A stretch of 64,000 bases of DNA, from positions 6,882,001 through 6,946,000 of the forward strand of contig NZ_CP182236.1 of the NCBI RefSeq assembly GCF_048077055.1, in the 5' to 3' direction. This document shows positions 26,762 to 36,376 of the stretch, in pieces. Under the pieces are notes generated by a model. It saw only the letters and a program-made list of their open reading frames with translations, made no database searches and was not told the DNA's origin. The position numbers and the translations under genes are program-made. This DNA comes from Egbenema bharatensis (GTDB lineage Bacteria > Cyanobacteriota > Cyanobacteriia > Elainellales > Elainellaceae). Position 1 is the first letter of the stretch. Each line of letters starts with the position of its first letter.

Positions 26762-29032
26762 TCAGCCATCTGTCACATCATCTGACCTATCATCGGTCAT
26801 GCGGTAAAGGATGACTTTGCCATCTCGATCTTCTTCTACAAAGATCAGGTATTCACCGTTGCTGCGTTGATAGGCTCGAATGCCCTGGAGGATATCGATT
26901 AAGCCTAATTCTTCACCCACAATTGCCGGATCGGGTTGTAGGGTTCCGATGCGCCGACCTGAATTGATATCAAACACATAAACATCCTGGGAATAGGATT
27001 CAACAATGAATAGATAATCTCCTGATACAGACATGGACTTAGGATGGATGGGGGGATCGCTCTCAGTATCAAACGGAACCGCAATTTCCCAGCTTGGAGT
27101 ACGATTACCCTGACTCCAGTGATCATAGCGGGCTACGACTCGACCGATTAAGCCAACGGTTCCTGGATTGCGGTATACAGTGGAGTTAAAGCCGCTCAGG
27201 TACATCGTATCAGTTTCAGGATAGTACTCAATCCGGTTCACATCGCCCGGATACTCTTCCCGCATAAACGGCACAGGATTTTCAATTAGCTCCATCGTGT
27301 CGTAGGAGTAAATCGGATTACCGTACTGATCCAAACCCTGCAAGGGAAAGTATTGGATGCCCTCCTCGCGGGTTCCCTTCCAAACGCCACCTTCACTATC
27401 CACCCACCAGGCCCAAACGTAGGGATTGTCGTCCATTGGAGCCACTTCAAACTCCCCTGCATCAAAGGCTCCATTCCCGTTAGCATCGATCCAGATCCAG
27501 GAACGATTGATCTGAGGTTGATGGGTAATCCAATTCCCTTCAATGGCTTGATTGGTATCTCGATCGCTGCGTTTGGTTAGCATTGTAGACGGAATCGCAA
27601 TGTCCCCATCGCTTGCTTCATCGAATCGAAAGGCTTGCAAATAATTAGCAGCACTATTACTTAAGTACAGATATTTTCTGCCCTGAATTCGTCGCACAAA
27701 GGTTTCGTGGGCATCTAGATGAAGACGGGTATCCTGGGGATATTGAAATGGGTTAACGGTATGAGCAACATATTCCCATTCCTGTCCAGTAGATTGGTTA
27801 TAATCCATCGCAAATCGTTCTTCTTTTGTGTACACCTCTCGTCCATCCGAAAGCGGATCAACATCGGCAATATCCTGAAAATGCAGACCATACAGCACCC
27901 AATTGCGATCGCCATTGGGCTGATAGCTTTCCAGACCAACATTGGATTGACTGACATAAATATTGCCGTTTCCATCCACATCCACATCCGACAGGTTATG
28001 GAAGCGCAATGGAGCCACTCGTCCGGGTCTATTTCCAGCAAAGACTCCTCCCGTTTCACCGAAGGTTTCCACCAGTCTGGGGGTAGAATCCAGATGATCA
28101 TAAATCCGGATCTGCTGATTGATGCCGTTATCGGCCACCAGGAGGCGATTCTGAGGATCAACGGCGATACCCACCGGATCATCCACATCATCGATCACCT
28201 GAGGTAAAAGCGTACCATCCGATCGCAGTTTAATGATTTGGGATGAATACTGCGAGTCGGCGGTTTGAATCACCCAGAGATTGCCTTCTAGATCTAGCCG
28301 AAGTTTGCCAGGGCGATCGACTGACCATCGCGCCATCTGCCGCATCTGTTCTGGTTCATAGACCCAGATTTCGTTTGTCATGGGATTACTCAAATAAAGA
28401 TGGGTGCGATCGGCTGCTAATCCTGCAATATTGGCATCACTAAAATCCGTATAGCCCGCCGCAGTTTCCTGATTCACCTTGAGAAAATTGGCATCCTCCG
28501 ACATCCCATCCGCAAAGGGAACCGGATTGCCCTCCAGATCAAAGCGGGACACCCCATACCAGTTTGTCTGCACGGGTGGAAATGCTGTGCCCTGGAATGC
28601 GCCATCCAGGCTCAGTTGCACCAAACTGGCGAAGACGTACTGACCATTGCTCGTGACTGCCCAACCGCCAACTCTGCCTGCCGTATGGGTTCCCTGAAGT
28701 TGTCCCATCACATCTCCATCTTTGTAGATGCCGCCCTCCCGTCCGCCTTCATCCCAAATCGTGTTGCAGTACACCGTTCCATCATCCGCCACGGAAATTG
28801 CAGCAATGTTGGACTGAACGTGCTTTCGATCGGCTCCCCCAAAGCTGTTGCCTAGCCAGGAGGTAGTATAGTGTAAGCCATTGGATTGATGGGTTTGAGC
28901 GATCAGATTGGATGTTGCCGAAGGGACACAGGTGGCACTGAAGACGGCCATCAAGAAACTGAGTCCGGTCAGGAGTAGCGATCGTAGGGGCGATCGAGTT
29001 TTATACCAATTTTGATTCACTTTCTGATTCAT
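26762..29032 (-). CDS. secreted beta-propeller (NHL-like) protein
   Basis: A 756-residue protein from ATG 29032; a frame from 29056 adds eight residues. An N-terminal signal peptide or lipoprotein signal is visible (LLLTGLSFLMAVFSATCVPS, with a Cys after a small residue). The rest is built of repeated beta strands with DxDGN-type turns (VDVDGNGNIYVSQ, IDANGNGAFDAGEF, VAVDPQNRLLVADNG). This fits one or two beta-propellers of the NHL or SMP-30 kind. No enzyme site is recognised. It lies 47 bases from the divergent glycosyltransferase at 29080, next to the polysaccharide locus. Confidence 0.72.
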   Translation of the reverse strand: MNQKVNQNWYKTRSPLRSLLLTGLSFLMAVFSATCVPSATSNLIAQTHQSNGLHYTTSWLGNSFGGADRKHVQSNIAAISVADDGTVYCNTIWDEGGREGGIYKDGDVMGQLQGTHTAGRVGGWAVTSNGQYVFASLVQLSLDGAFQGTAFPPVQTNWYGVSRFDLEGNPVPFADGMSEDANFLKVNQETAAGYTDFSDANIAGLAADRTHLYLSNPMTNEIWVYEPEQMRQMARWSVDRPGKLRLDLEGNLWVIQTADSQYSSQIIKLRSDGTLLPQVIDDVDDPVGIAVDPQNRLLVADNGINQQIRIYDHLDSTPRLVETFGETGGVFAGNRPGRVAPLRFHNLSDVDVDGNGNIYVSQSNVGLESYQPNGDRNWVLYGLHFQDIADVDPLSDGREVYTKEERFAMDYNQSTGQEWEYVAHTVNPFQYPQDTRLHLDAHETFVRRIQGRKYLYLSNSAANYLQAFRFDEASDGDIAIPSTMLTKRSDRDTNQAIEGNWITHQPQINRSWIWIDANGNGAFDAGEFEVAPMDDNPYVWAWWVDSEGGVWKGTREEGIQYFPLQGLDQYGNPIYSYDTMELIENPVPFMREEYPGDVNRIEYYPETDTMYLSGFNSTVYRNPGTVGLIGRVVARYDHWSQGNRTPSWEIAVPFDTESDPPIHPKSMSVSGDYLFIVESYSQDVYVFDINSGRRIGTLQPDPAIVGEELGLIDILQGIRAYQRSNGEYLIFVEEDRDGKVILYRMTDDRSDDVTDG

Positions 29033-29079
29033 CGTGGATAATAGAGCTAAAGTCAATACTTAAATAAATTTTGGCTAAA

Positions 29080-30225
29080 ATGAAGATTTTATTTTTGGAT
29101 CAAAGCGGTAATCTGGGAGGTGCAGAGCTATGTTTAATGGATATCGCCAAGCCTTACCGTGAGGATTGTCTGGTTGGGTTATTTGCAGAGGGTGAATTTA
29201 AGAAGTTATTAGAGGATGAACAGATTCCGGTTAAGGTGTTGAATCAACAGCCGATCGAGATTCGTAAAGAGAGTGGTGTAGTTCAGGGTATTGGGCAAAT
29301 AGGGCAGCTTTTGCCGTTAATTCAACAAGTGACTCAAACAGCAAAGGCATATGACCTGATCTATGCCAATACGCAGAAAGCACTCGTGATTGGTGCAATC
29401 TCTAGTCTGCTCTCCCGTCGTCCTCTGGTTTATCATTTACACGATATTCTCTCCGTCGATCACTTTAGCCGCACCAATCGCTGGATTGCCGTCACCCTGG
29501 CTAATCGCTGTGCTTCCTGGATCATTGCCAATTCTGAATCCAGTCGAACGGCATTTATAGAAGCGGGGGGCAAAGCAGAGCGGGTTTCAGTGGTGTATAA
29601 CGGCTTTGATGTGGAAAAATATCAGGCTTCACGGCGATCGTCCTCTGAGATAAGACAGGCGTTGGGTATAGAACAGAAGTTTGTGGTGGGTCATTTCAGT
29701 CGGCTCTCTCCCTGGAAAGGTCAACATATTTTAATTGAAGCATTGGCGCACTGTCCCGATCCGGTTATGGCTTTATTGGTGGGAGATGCGCTGTTTGGCG
29801 AACAGGATTATGTTGAACAATTACACCAACAGGTTCATGCACTGGGACTAGGCGATCGAGTCAAGTTCCTGGGATTTCAATCTGACGTGATTTCCCTGAT
29901 GGCTGCCTGTGATTTAGTTGCCCATACCTCCACTGCTCCTGAACCCTTTGGACGAGTCATTGTAGAAGCGATGCTGTGTGGAACTCCAGTGGTGGCGACT
30001 GCGGCAGGGGGAGCGATCGAACTGGTGCAGCCGAATCAAACGGGGTGGTTGACTCCGCCCGGTGATGTTCAGGCTCTAGCTGCCGTCGTTAACCAGTGTC
30101 ATCACTCTCCTGAAACAGCACAAACGATCGCCCATGCGGCTCAGGAACAGTCCCGACAGCGATTTAATCTGGAGGAGGTGAGTCGGCAGATTCATGAGAT
30201 TTTGTTGAGGGTTGGTAGTCGGTAG
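29080..30225 (+). CDS. GT4-family glycosyltransferase
   Basis: A 381-residue protein. ATG at 29080 is chosen over an upstream TTG; it opens MKILFLDQSGNLGGAELCLM, the nucleotide-sugar GT-B start. The donor-binding EX7E motif appears in APEPFGRVIVEAMLCGTPVV. The middle segment YNGFDVEKYQ then VGHFSRLSPWKGQ is typical of GT4. It is cytoplasmic and probably adds a sugar to the exopolysaccharide repeat. It is transcribed opposite to the main locus. Its last codons and stop lie in a tandem-repeat tract. Confidence 0.9.
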   Translation: MKILFLDQSGNLGGAELCLMDIAKPYREDCLVGLFAEGEFKKLLEDEQIPVKVLNQQPIEIRKESGVVQGIGQIGQLLPLIQQVTQTAKAYDLIYANTQKALVIGAISSLLSRRPLVYHLHDILSVDHFSRTNRWIAVTLANRCASWIIANSESSRTAFIEAGGKAERVSVVYNGFDVEKYQASRRSSSEIRQALGIEQKFVVGHFSRLSPWKGQHILIEALAHCPDPVMALLVGDALFGEQDYVEQLHQQVHALGLGDRVKFLGFQSDVISLMAACDLVAHTSTAPEPFGRVIVEAMLCGTPVVATAAGGAIELVQPNQTGWLTPPGDVQALAAVVNQCHHSPETAQTIAHAAQEQSRQRFNLEEVSRQIHEILLRVGSR

Positions 30226-30248
30226 TCGGTAATTGGTAACTGGTAAGC
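30210..30248. repeat. short tandem repeat tract (GGTAGTC type)
   Basis: Seven-base units such as GGTAGTC, GGTAGTC and GGTAATT. The tract supplies the final codons and stop of the glycosyltransferase ending at 30225. Confidence 0.6.
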
Positions 30249-30322
30249 ATTGACCAGTCGAGAAGGATAGAGCCTGGGGATCGTGAATTCAATCACTTGT
30301 ATAACCTTCTGCCTGGTTGACT

Positions 30323-30349
30323 GGGCGGGCAAGATGCCCACCCCACAAG
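30323..30349. repeat. dispersed palindromic element, copy 3
   Basis: GGGCGGGCAAGATGCCCACC continues to CCACAAG, just 3' of the last gene of the minus-strand polysaccharide locus (stop at 30363). It can form a strong hairpin and may be the operon terminator, although no long U-run follows. Confidence 0.7.
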
Positions 30350-30362
30350 AATTTCAGATTAC

Positions 30363-31535
30363 TCAATAACTTTTCTCTCCCAACAGAACTGATCTAACTT
30401 GGGGGGCGATCGTTTGCCAGTTGAAGTGGGTGTGGGCGTAGGTTTGGCAGTCCGTTCTGGCGGGTAGGGGAATGCGTTCGGTGAGAATGGACTGGAGATG
30501 GTGGGCGATCGACTCTGCATCGGTGGAGGTGGTGATCAGGTCTGGCGCGAAGGGGTGGAGGATTTCCGGCATACCACCAATGGGAGTGCAGAGGACTGGA
30601 GTGCCGCAAGCCAGGGATTCCACCAGAACTAGCCCAAATCCTTCCAGGGCTTGGCTGGGAATGACGGTGAGATCGGCAGCTTGATAGGCGATCGGTAATT
30701 GTTCGTCTGGTAAAAAGCCGAAAAAACGAACGTGATTTTGTAAACCCAGTTCATTTACCTGCTGTTCTAAAGACGATCGCATTGCCCCTTTTCCTGCAAT
30801 AGCCAGGAATACATCGGGAATACGCGATCGAATTTGCGAAAGAGCCAGTAGTAACCGATCAATACCCATCCGCTGGACTAAGCGACGGGGGGTAAATAGA
30901 ATGAATCGATCGCTGGGTAAATCCAACTGTGCGCGAGCTTGCTGACGGTTGAGATTGAGTTGAAACCGGGCGGTATCTACCCCCCCTGGAATACTATGGA
31001 TTCGTTCCCAGGGCACTTTGTACGATTGATGCAGGATTTCACCAAATGCCTGACTGAGCACAATGAATCGATCGCACTGTCGATACACACGCTGCTCCAT
31101 CCACTGCTTGACGAAGGCACTGATTTTGCTCGTTCCTTCCTGCTGACTTTCCATTGCCCAGGGGCCGTGAAAGGTGAAGGTCAGAGGTACATCGTCTGGT
31201 AGCACCTGCATCAGGGGAAAGCTGTAGAGGGCAAAGTGGAGATTGATTGCATCAGGTTGCAGAAGTTGGCGTTGGGCGAAGTAACTGCGGGCTGACCACA
31301 ATCGGCGTTCGATCGGGTCAGTGGGTGAGGCAAGATTGGTCAGGTGAAAGGGTAGATCGGGGGGCGGGGCAGGGAGTCCAATTCCACAGAGTTCAACGGT
31401 GTCACCGCTGGCTGCCAGGTGGTGAGTCAGTTCGTAAACATAGCGTTCGATGCCGCCGGGAGAGGTGGGGAACCAGCCAAGGGCGATTTGCAGGAGGGAG
31501 TGGGGCTGTGAGGGTATGGGGGAGTGGGTGATCAT
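30363..31535 (-). CDS. GT4-family glycosyltransferase
   Basis: A 390-residue GT-B enzyme. The acceptor half opens LLQIALGWFPTSPGGIERYV. The donor half has FTPRRLVQRMGIDRLL, LAIAGKGAMRSSLE and the EX7E segment EGFGLVLVESLACGTPVLCT. It is the last gene of the minus-strand locus. The first 15 residues are Ser/Pro/His-rich and follow an eight-base tandem-repeat tract, so the real start may be internal. Confidence 0.92.
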   Translation of the reverse strand: MITHSPIPSQPHSLLQIALGWFPTSPGGIERYVYELTHHLAASGDTVELCGIGLPAPPPDLPFHLTNLASPTDPIERRLWSARSYFAQRQLLQPDAINLHFALYSFPLMQVLPDDVPLTFTFHGPWAMESQQEGTSKISAFVKQWMEQRVYRQCDRFIVLSQAFGEILHQSYKVPWERIHSIPGGVDTARFQLNLNRQQARAQLDLPSDRFILFTPRRLVQRMGIDRLLLALSQIRSRIPDVFLAIAGKGAMRSSLEQQVNELGLQNHVRFFGFLPDEQLPIAYQAADLTVIPSQALEGFGLVLVESLACGTPVLCTPIGGMPEILHPFAPDLITTSTDAESIAHHLQSILTERIPLPARTDCQTYAHTHFNWQTIAPQVRSVLLGEKSY

Positions 31536-31539
31536 GGTC

Positions 31540-31585
31540 AGGGAATAGGGGAATAGGGGAATAGGGGAGTAGGGGGTCAGGGGGA
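31540..31585. repeat. short tandem repeats (GGGGAATA type)
   Basis: Four or five units of GGGGAATA or GGGGAGTA occupy the 40-base space between two glycosyltransferase genes, in the position of the leader of the downstream gene. Confidence 0.75.
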
Positions 31586-32716
31586 GGTGGTGGATTGGAG
31601 GGTTTGGATGAAGCTTTGGGCGATCGCAGGGGTGGTGTAATGCTGGAGAACGTAGGGTCGGGCTTGGTGGACAAAGGTTTGTCGTAGAGTGGAATCACGG
31701 ATCAGGGTTTTGAGGCGATCGGCTAGGGCTGCGGCATCGGCTTCGGGAAAAATTAGTCCACCGTTTGTGGCTTGAATCAGGTAGGGAATTTCACCGGAGT
31801 CAGAACCGATCACGGGAGTACCACAGGCGATCGCTTCAATCAGGACGCGCCCAAACTGCTCCTTCCAGTGGGGACGAGTTTCGGAGGGCAGCACCAGCAG
31901 CTCAAAGGCGGAAAGGTAGCGGGGAGCTTCGGTGTGGGGAATGAATCCGAGGGACTGAATTCGATCGTCTAGCTTCAGGGATTGGGCGATCGTCTGGAAT
32001 TCGGCCTCATCGGTTCCGGCTCCAACGACGATTAGCCGCCAGGGTAGGGATTCGATTTGCTTCAGGGCATACAGCAAGGTTTTCAGTCCTTTTTCCTCGG
32101 AAATTCGACCTAAATAACCAATCAGCACTTGATCAGGGGAACGTTTGAGGGATTGCCGAATGGTATCAGCATCAGAATGGGGTTTGTACAGGGATGGATC
32201 AATGCCCAGGGGCAGAACCGTCGATCGAGCAAAGCCTTTTTTACTCAACACGGCTTCAACACTGTGGGACACGGGAAAAGCAAATGAACTGGATTGGAAC
32301 ACCATCTGCTCTATCCAGCGAATCGGCAGGGGATAGGTTTTAAAGATATTCTGGGCTGAGTAGAATCCGATCGGTCGTTGCAGGGTGAGCTGATTGGCTA
32401 AATAGATCTGGGCAGTAGCCAGGGCATAGGGTTCGTGGTGTACATAAATTGCGTCTGGCTGTAAGGCTTGTAATAATTGAATGAAGGTCGATCGGTAGAG
32501 ATGAAGGGGAATATTGCCTGTATTCCAGACGGGGATGGTTTTAAATTCTCCTTGATAGGTTGACCAGCGTTCAGGAGATAAAACTTGACCGTATTCGTTT
32601 TTCCAGTTAGAAGGAGTGATAATTGTGAGATTCCAGCCAGTCCGCTGCTCTACTTCAGCATAGAACTGCTGATTGACAGACGTTGTGCAGGGATGGCTAA
32701 TAATCAGGAGTTTCAT
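31577..32716 (-). CDS. GT4-family glycosyltransferase
   Basis: A 379-residue GT-B enzyme starting MKLLIISHPCTTSVNQQFYA. The donor domain has IGYLGRISEEKGLKTLLYAL, LIVVGAGTDEAEF and KEQFGRVLIEAIACGTPVIG with the EX7E-type pair. It is cytoplasmic or membrane-associated. The upstream neighbour is 15 bases away, suggesting one transcript. The specific sugar cannot be told. Confidence 0.92.
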   Translation of the reverse strand: MKLLIISHPCTTSVNQQFYAEVEQRTGWNLTIITPSNWKNEYGQVLSPERWSTYQGEFKTIPVWNTGNIPLHLYRSTFIQLLQALQPDAIYVHHEPYALATAQIYLANQLTLQRPIGFYSAQNIFKTYPLPIRWIEQMVFQSSSFAFPVSHSVEAVLSKKGFARSTVLPLGIDPSLYKPHSDADTIRQSLKRSPDQVLIGYLGRISEEKGLKTLLYALKQIESLPWRLIVVGAGTDEAEFQTIAQSLKLDDRIQSLGFIPHTEAPRYLSAFELLVLPSETRPHWKEQFGRVLIEAIACGTPVIGSDSGEIPYLIQATNGGLIFPEADAAALADRLKTLIRDSTLRQTFVHQARPYVLQHYTTPAIAQSFIQTLQSTTSP

Positions 32717-32730
32717 AGGAGAAAGTTGGA

Positions 32731-33843
32731 TCAGGGACTGGATCTAAGATATTCAGGATTCGATCGACTTTGGGTACTTTTCACTTCAATAGTTTGATTC
32801 AAACATTGCGCCATATATTGACCAACAGCAGTTTCAGAACAGTAGTCTTTCCACCAATTCAGGCTCGCTTGATGGAGTGATTGCAGGCGATCGGGATGAT
32901 TTAGTAAATTGCTGAGGATAGTCTCTAACTCATTCCAGTTATTAATCTGAATGGCTGGAGAATCGGTGTAAAACCAGCGATCGGGCAGGGCTTCAGTGAC
33001 CACAATACAGCCATACCGCAGGGCTTCAAAAAATCGGAAGGTTTCAAAGGATGTGCCTCTGGGAACCAGACAAATTTTGCTATTCATCATCCGTTCCGAA
33101 TAGCTGCTCTGATCGGAGTCCCGGCTGGCGTTAAAGTCGGTGGTTAATCTCAGCTTAAGTTTCCAGTCAGGATGCAGTATTGCACTCTCCTGAAGCTGTT
33201 CTAACATTTGCTGTCTGGAAAGATTTTTGGGTGTACCCATATATCGTTTTAGCGACCAGAGGGGATAATCTCCCTGAATCACACTGCCCGCAAAAAAGAC
33301 ATCATCCGGGCGATGGGCGATCGGCTGAATCGGCAAATCTATCTGGTTATAGTAACCCAGAGGAATATCGTAGATGGCAGATAGGGAAGTCGATGAGAAC
33401 TGCTTGGGTGAAACCTGCTTGAGTGAATTTCGCTTGAGGGAATGCCACCAGTAGTGTAAAACACCAGGAATCCGAATCAGCAAAATTCTAAAAAACTGAA
33501 GGGCGGTCAGAATGTTCAAATAAGACGGATGCCGCAACGGATCACATCCCAGAATCGGGCGCGTTCCATAACACTTAAAAACGGCTCGCACTCGATGGGC
33601 GTATTGAGGCATCCGACACCATTCATCCCCCTGGATCACTGCCACGACATTGGCTCCATAGGATGGCAGTGCATTCACATCCCAGGTGAAATAAACCGTT
33701 AATCCCTGAATACTCAGATGTTGCTCCATGACCTCAAACACCTTACCAAAGTAAGCACAGTTGGCATCGATCGTCTGGGCTGGATCAGGCGGAAACCAGG
33801 CGATCGGCGGTTGACCGGGTTTGCAGATGAAATAGTGGGTCAT
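32731..33843 (-). CDS. exostosin-like glycosyltransferase
   Basis: A 370-residue soluble protein. The C-terminal half has SKICLVPRGTSFETFRFFEA, LRYGCIVVTEALPDRW and FYTDSPAIQINNW, the pattern of exostosin-family (GT47-like) bacterial proteins. The N-terminal half has FICKPGQPPIAWFPPD and is not assigned. Probably a glycosyltransferase of the locus; the fold assignment is by motif only. Confidence 0.7.
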   Translation of the reverse strand: MTHYFICKPGQPPIAWFPPDPAQTIDANCAYFGKVFEVMEQHLSIQGLTVYFTWDVNALPSYGANVVAVIQGDEWCRMPQYAHRVRAVFKCYGTRPILGCDPLRHPSYLNILTALQFFRILLIRIPGVLHYWWHSLKRNSLKQVSPKQFSSTSLSAIYDIPLGYYNQIDLPIQPIAHRPDDVFFAGSVIQGDYPLWSLKRYMGTPKNLSRQQMLEQLQESAILHPDWKLKLRLTTDFNASRDSDQSSYSERMMNSKICLVPRGTSFETFRFFEALRYGCIVVTEALPDRWFYTDSPAIQINNWNELETILSNLLNHPDRLQSLHQASLNWWKDYCSETAVGQYMAQCLNQTIEVKSTQSRSNPEYLRSSP

Positions 33844-33886
33844 GGTTCAGCAACAGTAGTGAGGTGCCAGAAAAACGGAATCAGGA

Positions 33887-35398
33887 TTATTCAACTTCAG
33901 TCAATTGGAAAGCTGCGATCGAGGGATGGGAATAATATCGGTAGGCGCAAATTAACAGTCCCAGGAATCCCCACAGGAATACGCCATTAATGCCGATGAA
34001 CACGTTGCCAAGAATCACTTGAGAAAACACGCTGAGGCTGATGGCCAGGGATGCAACCGCAACTGCATCGAAATGCCGTTCCACAAACTTGGGGAGGCTG
34101 ATCAGCATAATCAGCAGCCCACCCAGGTAGGGCAGTGTGCCCACCCAGCCCAGCAATACGAATAGATCCAGAATACCGCTGTCAAATCCGACCCTTAAGC
34201 CGTCCTTCTCATATCCCAAACCATTCCCGACGAATTCAAACAGACTGGCATCAAGAATTTTGAGATATTCTGCGACCCGCGCCTGATAGCTGCCATCGCC
34301 CTGAATGTCTCCCAGCGTCTCAACTCGATTCAGAATGATCGATGAAAAGGGTTCGATCGTGGCAATCACTACAATACAAGTGACCAGAACAATAAAACTA
34401 ATGGTCATTCGCTTTCGCATTCTGGGCTTGGAAGCAGCAAACACCACCAGGATGCCTAAAATCCAGCCCCCCCAGGCTGCCCGTACCGCAGTCAGCAACA
34501 CATTCAAATAGCCAATGATTGAAAATAGTACCCCTTTCCAGCGGAGGCTGGTTAGCATCAAAACCCCTGCCATAATCATGATGGCAAAGGGCCCCGGAGA
34601 ATTTAAGGTGCTAAACACGCGAATTTGAAACGGTTCAGGACGACCAAAGCTGGTGTTTCCCAATTCAAAGACATTTTGCAACCAAAACCGATCCCAGGCG
34701 GGAGCAACTAGATATTGAATAATGCCGTATACTCCTGTGATTACTGTTCCCCACAAAAATGTATTCTGGATCATCTGGCGATATTTGGGATAGTCGCGCC
34801 AACCCACTGCGATATGCAAGCCAAAAAAGATGGGAACAAACCAGTTCAGTGCAGCAAGAATGACGGCATTTTGACCGTTACTCACGAAGCCAATTAGAAT
34901 TCCATAGAATACGCCAAACCCAGAGAGATAAAACGGAAAGTTGTAAGGGCGATCGAATTTATTCAGATACCGAGCAAACGTAAAAAAAGTAATACTTGTC
35001 ACCAGAAATGGAGCAAGGAGGGTCGTATTCGGCTCTGCCCAACCCGCCCGCCAGTCAATCATTCGCCGCACCCAGGGGGTGAGAAACCAGATCCACCAGG
35101 TAAAGCCCAAATACAACGTTGGATTGCGAAAATATAAATATGCGCCGACTAAAAAAGACAGACCTGGATAGGCCAGCCGCATCCGACCGGGCAGGATCAA
35201 CATTCCCGCCGCTGTCAGCAGGATAAAACTGACTAAAATAATTCGCGTCAGCCTGGCATCGGAAATCTGAATTCCCTTCGTTGCAGGGGGCAAGCTGTAA
35301 GGATAGTAACGAACTTTCACAGGTTTTTCTCCATACTGAATTGCATAAAAGCTGATTGAAAAAACGCACAAAAAGAAAGAACGAAGATTGTATGCCAA
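33887..35398 (-). CDS. Wzy polymerase / O-antigen-ligase-like membrane protein
   Basis: About 477-503 residues with ten or more hydrophobic segments (IILVSFILLTAAGMLIL, FLVGAYLYF, WWIWFLTPWVRRM, and several more). A large loop holds FSTLNSPGPFAIMIMAGVLM and TAVRAAWGGWILG, the pattern of the O-antigen ligase/polymerase Wzy_C family. The start may be the GTG at about 35320, which opens VKVRYYPYSLPP; the longer frame adds a weak N-terminus. It would polymerise the repeat unit on the outer face of the membrane. Confidence 0.85.
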   Translation of the reverse strand: MAYNLRSFFLCVFSISFYAIQYGEKPVKVRYYPYSLPPATKGIQISDARLTRIILVSFILLTAAGMLILPGRMRLAYPGLSFLVGAYLYFRNPTLYLGFTWWIWFLTPWVRRMIDWRAGWAEPNTTLLAPFLVTSITFFTFARYLNKFDRPYNFPFYLSGFGVFYGILIGFVSNGQNAVILAALNWFVPIFFGLHIAVGWRDYPKYRQMIQNTFLWGTVITGVYGIIQYLVAPAWDRFWLQNVFELGNTSFGRPEPFQIRVFSTLNSPGPFAIMIMAGVLMLTSLRWKGVLFSIIGYLNVLLTAVRAAWGGWILGILVVFAASKPRMRKRMTISFIVLVTCIVVIATIEPFSSIILNRVETLGDIQGDGSYQARVAEYLKILDASLFEFVGNGLGYEKDGLRVGFDSGILDLFVLLGWVGTLPYLGGLLIMLISLPKFVERHFDAVAVASLAISLSVFSQVILGNVFIGINGVFLWGFLGLLICAYRYYSHPSIAAFQLTEVE

Positions 35399-35428
35399 TG
35401 AGAAAGTAATGAAGAAGCAATGAAAAAG

Positions 35429-36376
35429 TTAGGATGTTCGCTGCTGCCAGGTGTGCCAACCCTGCCATCGTCCCTGGAGAGACGCTAACCATTTTTGTCC
35501 AGCTAACTTACCGTCCTGAGGCAAAAACCGCAACCATTGCACGATTCCCAAAGCACTGCGCGTACCGATTAACACAGACCAGATTAAAAAGATGATGCGC
35601 TGGAATGGATTCAAATATTCCAACAAGATTAATGTTTCGTTGTGAACGGCATTGCGAAGGGCGATCGGGTTAAACGCAAAGGTGCGCTGATCGGCATCAA
35701 ACCGTTGACCTAAGTAGTGATCGACTGCGATATTGGGGTCATAGATTAGCTTCCATCCGGCTCGCTTCAGTCCCAGACAGAAAGCAATCTCAAAGTGAAC
35801 CTCTGCCCCTGTGCCTTTCATCCGGGCATCGAACTGCTGCTGTCCTACGGCCGATCGCCGAAAACTCATGTTCACGCCCTTCAGCAAATCCACCTCGCGG
35901 GCTTGACCTGCACCGATGTGATGATTCCCCGTCAGCCTGCCGTACCAGGACACCTTACCCACGGGCTGATGCGCTCCCGGATGGATAGATGCAGTGTGCA
36001 GCGATTGACCGACGTGCAACCAATCCCGTCCCCCCACTCCCCCCACCTGCTGATCCGCCAGAAAATGGGCTTCAATTCGCGCCAGCCAGTCTGAATGAGG
36101 CACCGCATCATCATCTGTAACGCAGAAGATATCTCCCGTCACAGCCGCCAATCCTGCATTAAGCGCCGCGACCACGCCAGGCATTGAAACAGCGATCGGA
36201 GTGAGTGGTAACGACGGAAAACTTTGCTCCTGCAAGAGCTGCCAGGTTGCAGGGTCATCATTACGGACAATCACGAGCACTTGATCCGCAGGGCGCGTCT
36301 GATGCTGAAGGGATTCCAGGCAACGGGCTAAATCCTGAGGGCGACGGTAAGAGGGAATCAGGACGCTGATCTTCAT
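35429..36376 (-). CDS. GT2-family glycosyltransferase
   Basis: A 315-residue GT-A enzyme. The N-terminal MKISVLIPSYRRPQDLARCL and the VTDDDAVPHSDWL segment hold the DxD metal motif. A C-terminal hydrophobic segment (IIFLIWSVLIGTRSALGIV) suggests membrane association. The start overlaps the upstream gene by four bases (36373-36376), so it is translationally coupled. Confidence 0.9.
   Translation of the reverse strand: MKISVLIPSYRRPQDLARCLESLQHQTRPADQVLVIVRNDDPATWQLLQEQSFPSLPLTPIAVSMPGVVAALNAGLAAVTGDIFCVTDDDAVPHSDWLARIEAHFLADQQVGGVGGRDWLHVGQSLHTASIHPGAHQPVGKVSWYGRLTGNHHIGAGQAREVDLLKGVNMSFRRSAVGQQQFDARMKGTGAEVHFEIAFCLGLKRAGWKLIYDPNIAVDHYLGQRFDADQRTFAFNPIALRNAVHNETLILLEYLNPFQRIIFLIWSVLIGTRSALGIVQWLRFLPQDGKLAGQKWLASLQGRWQGWHTWQQRTS

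Noticed and set aside
29071..29079. Upstream TTG start for the glycosyltransferase
   Set aside because: The ATG at 29080 gives the standard GT4 N-terminus, and TTG is less likely.
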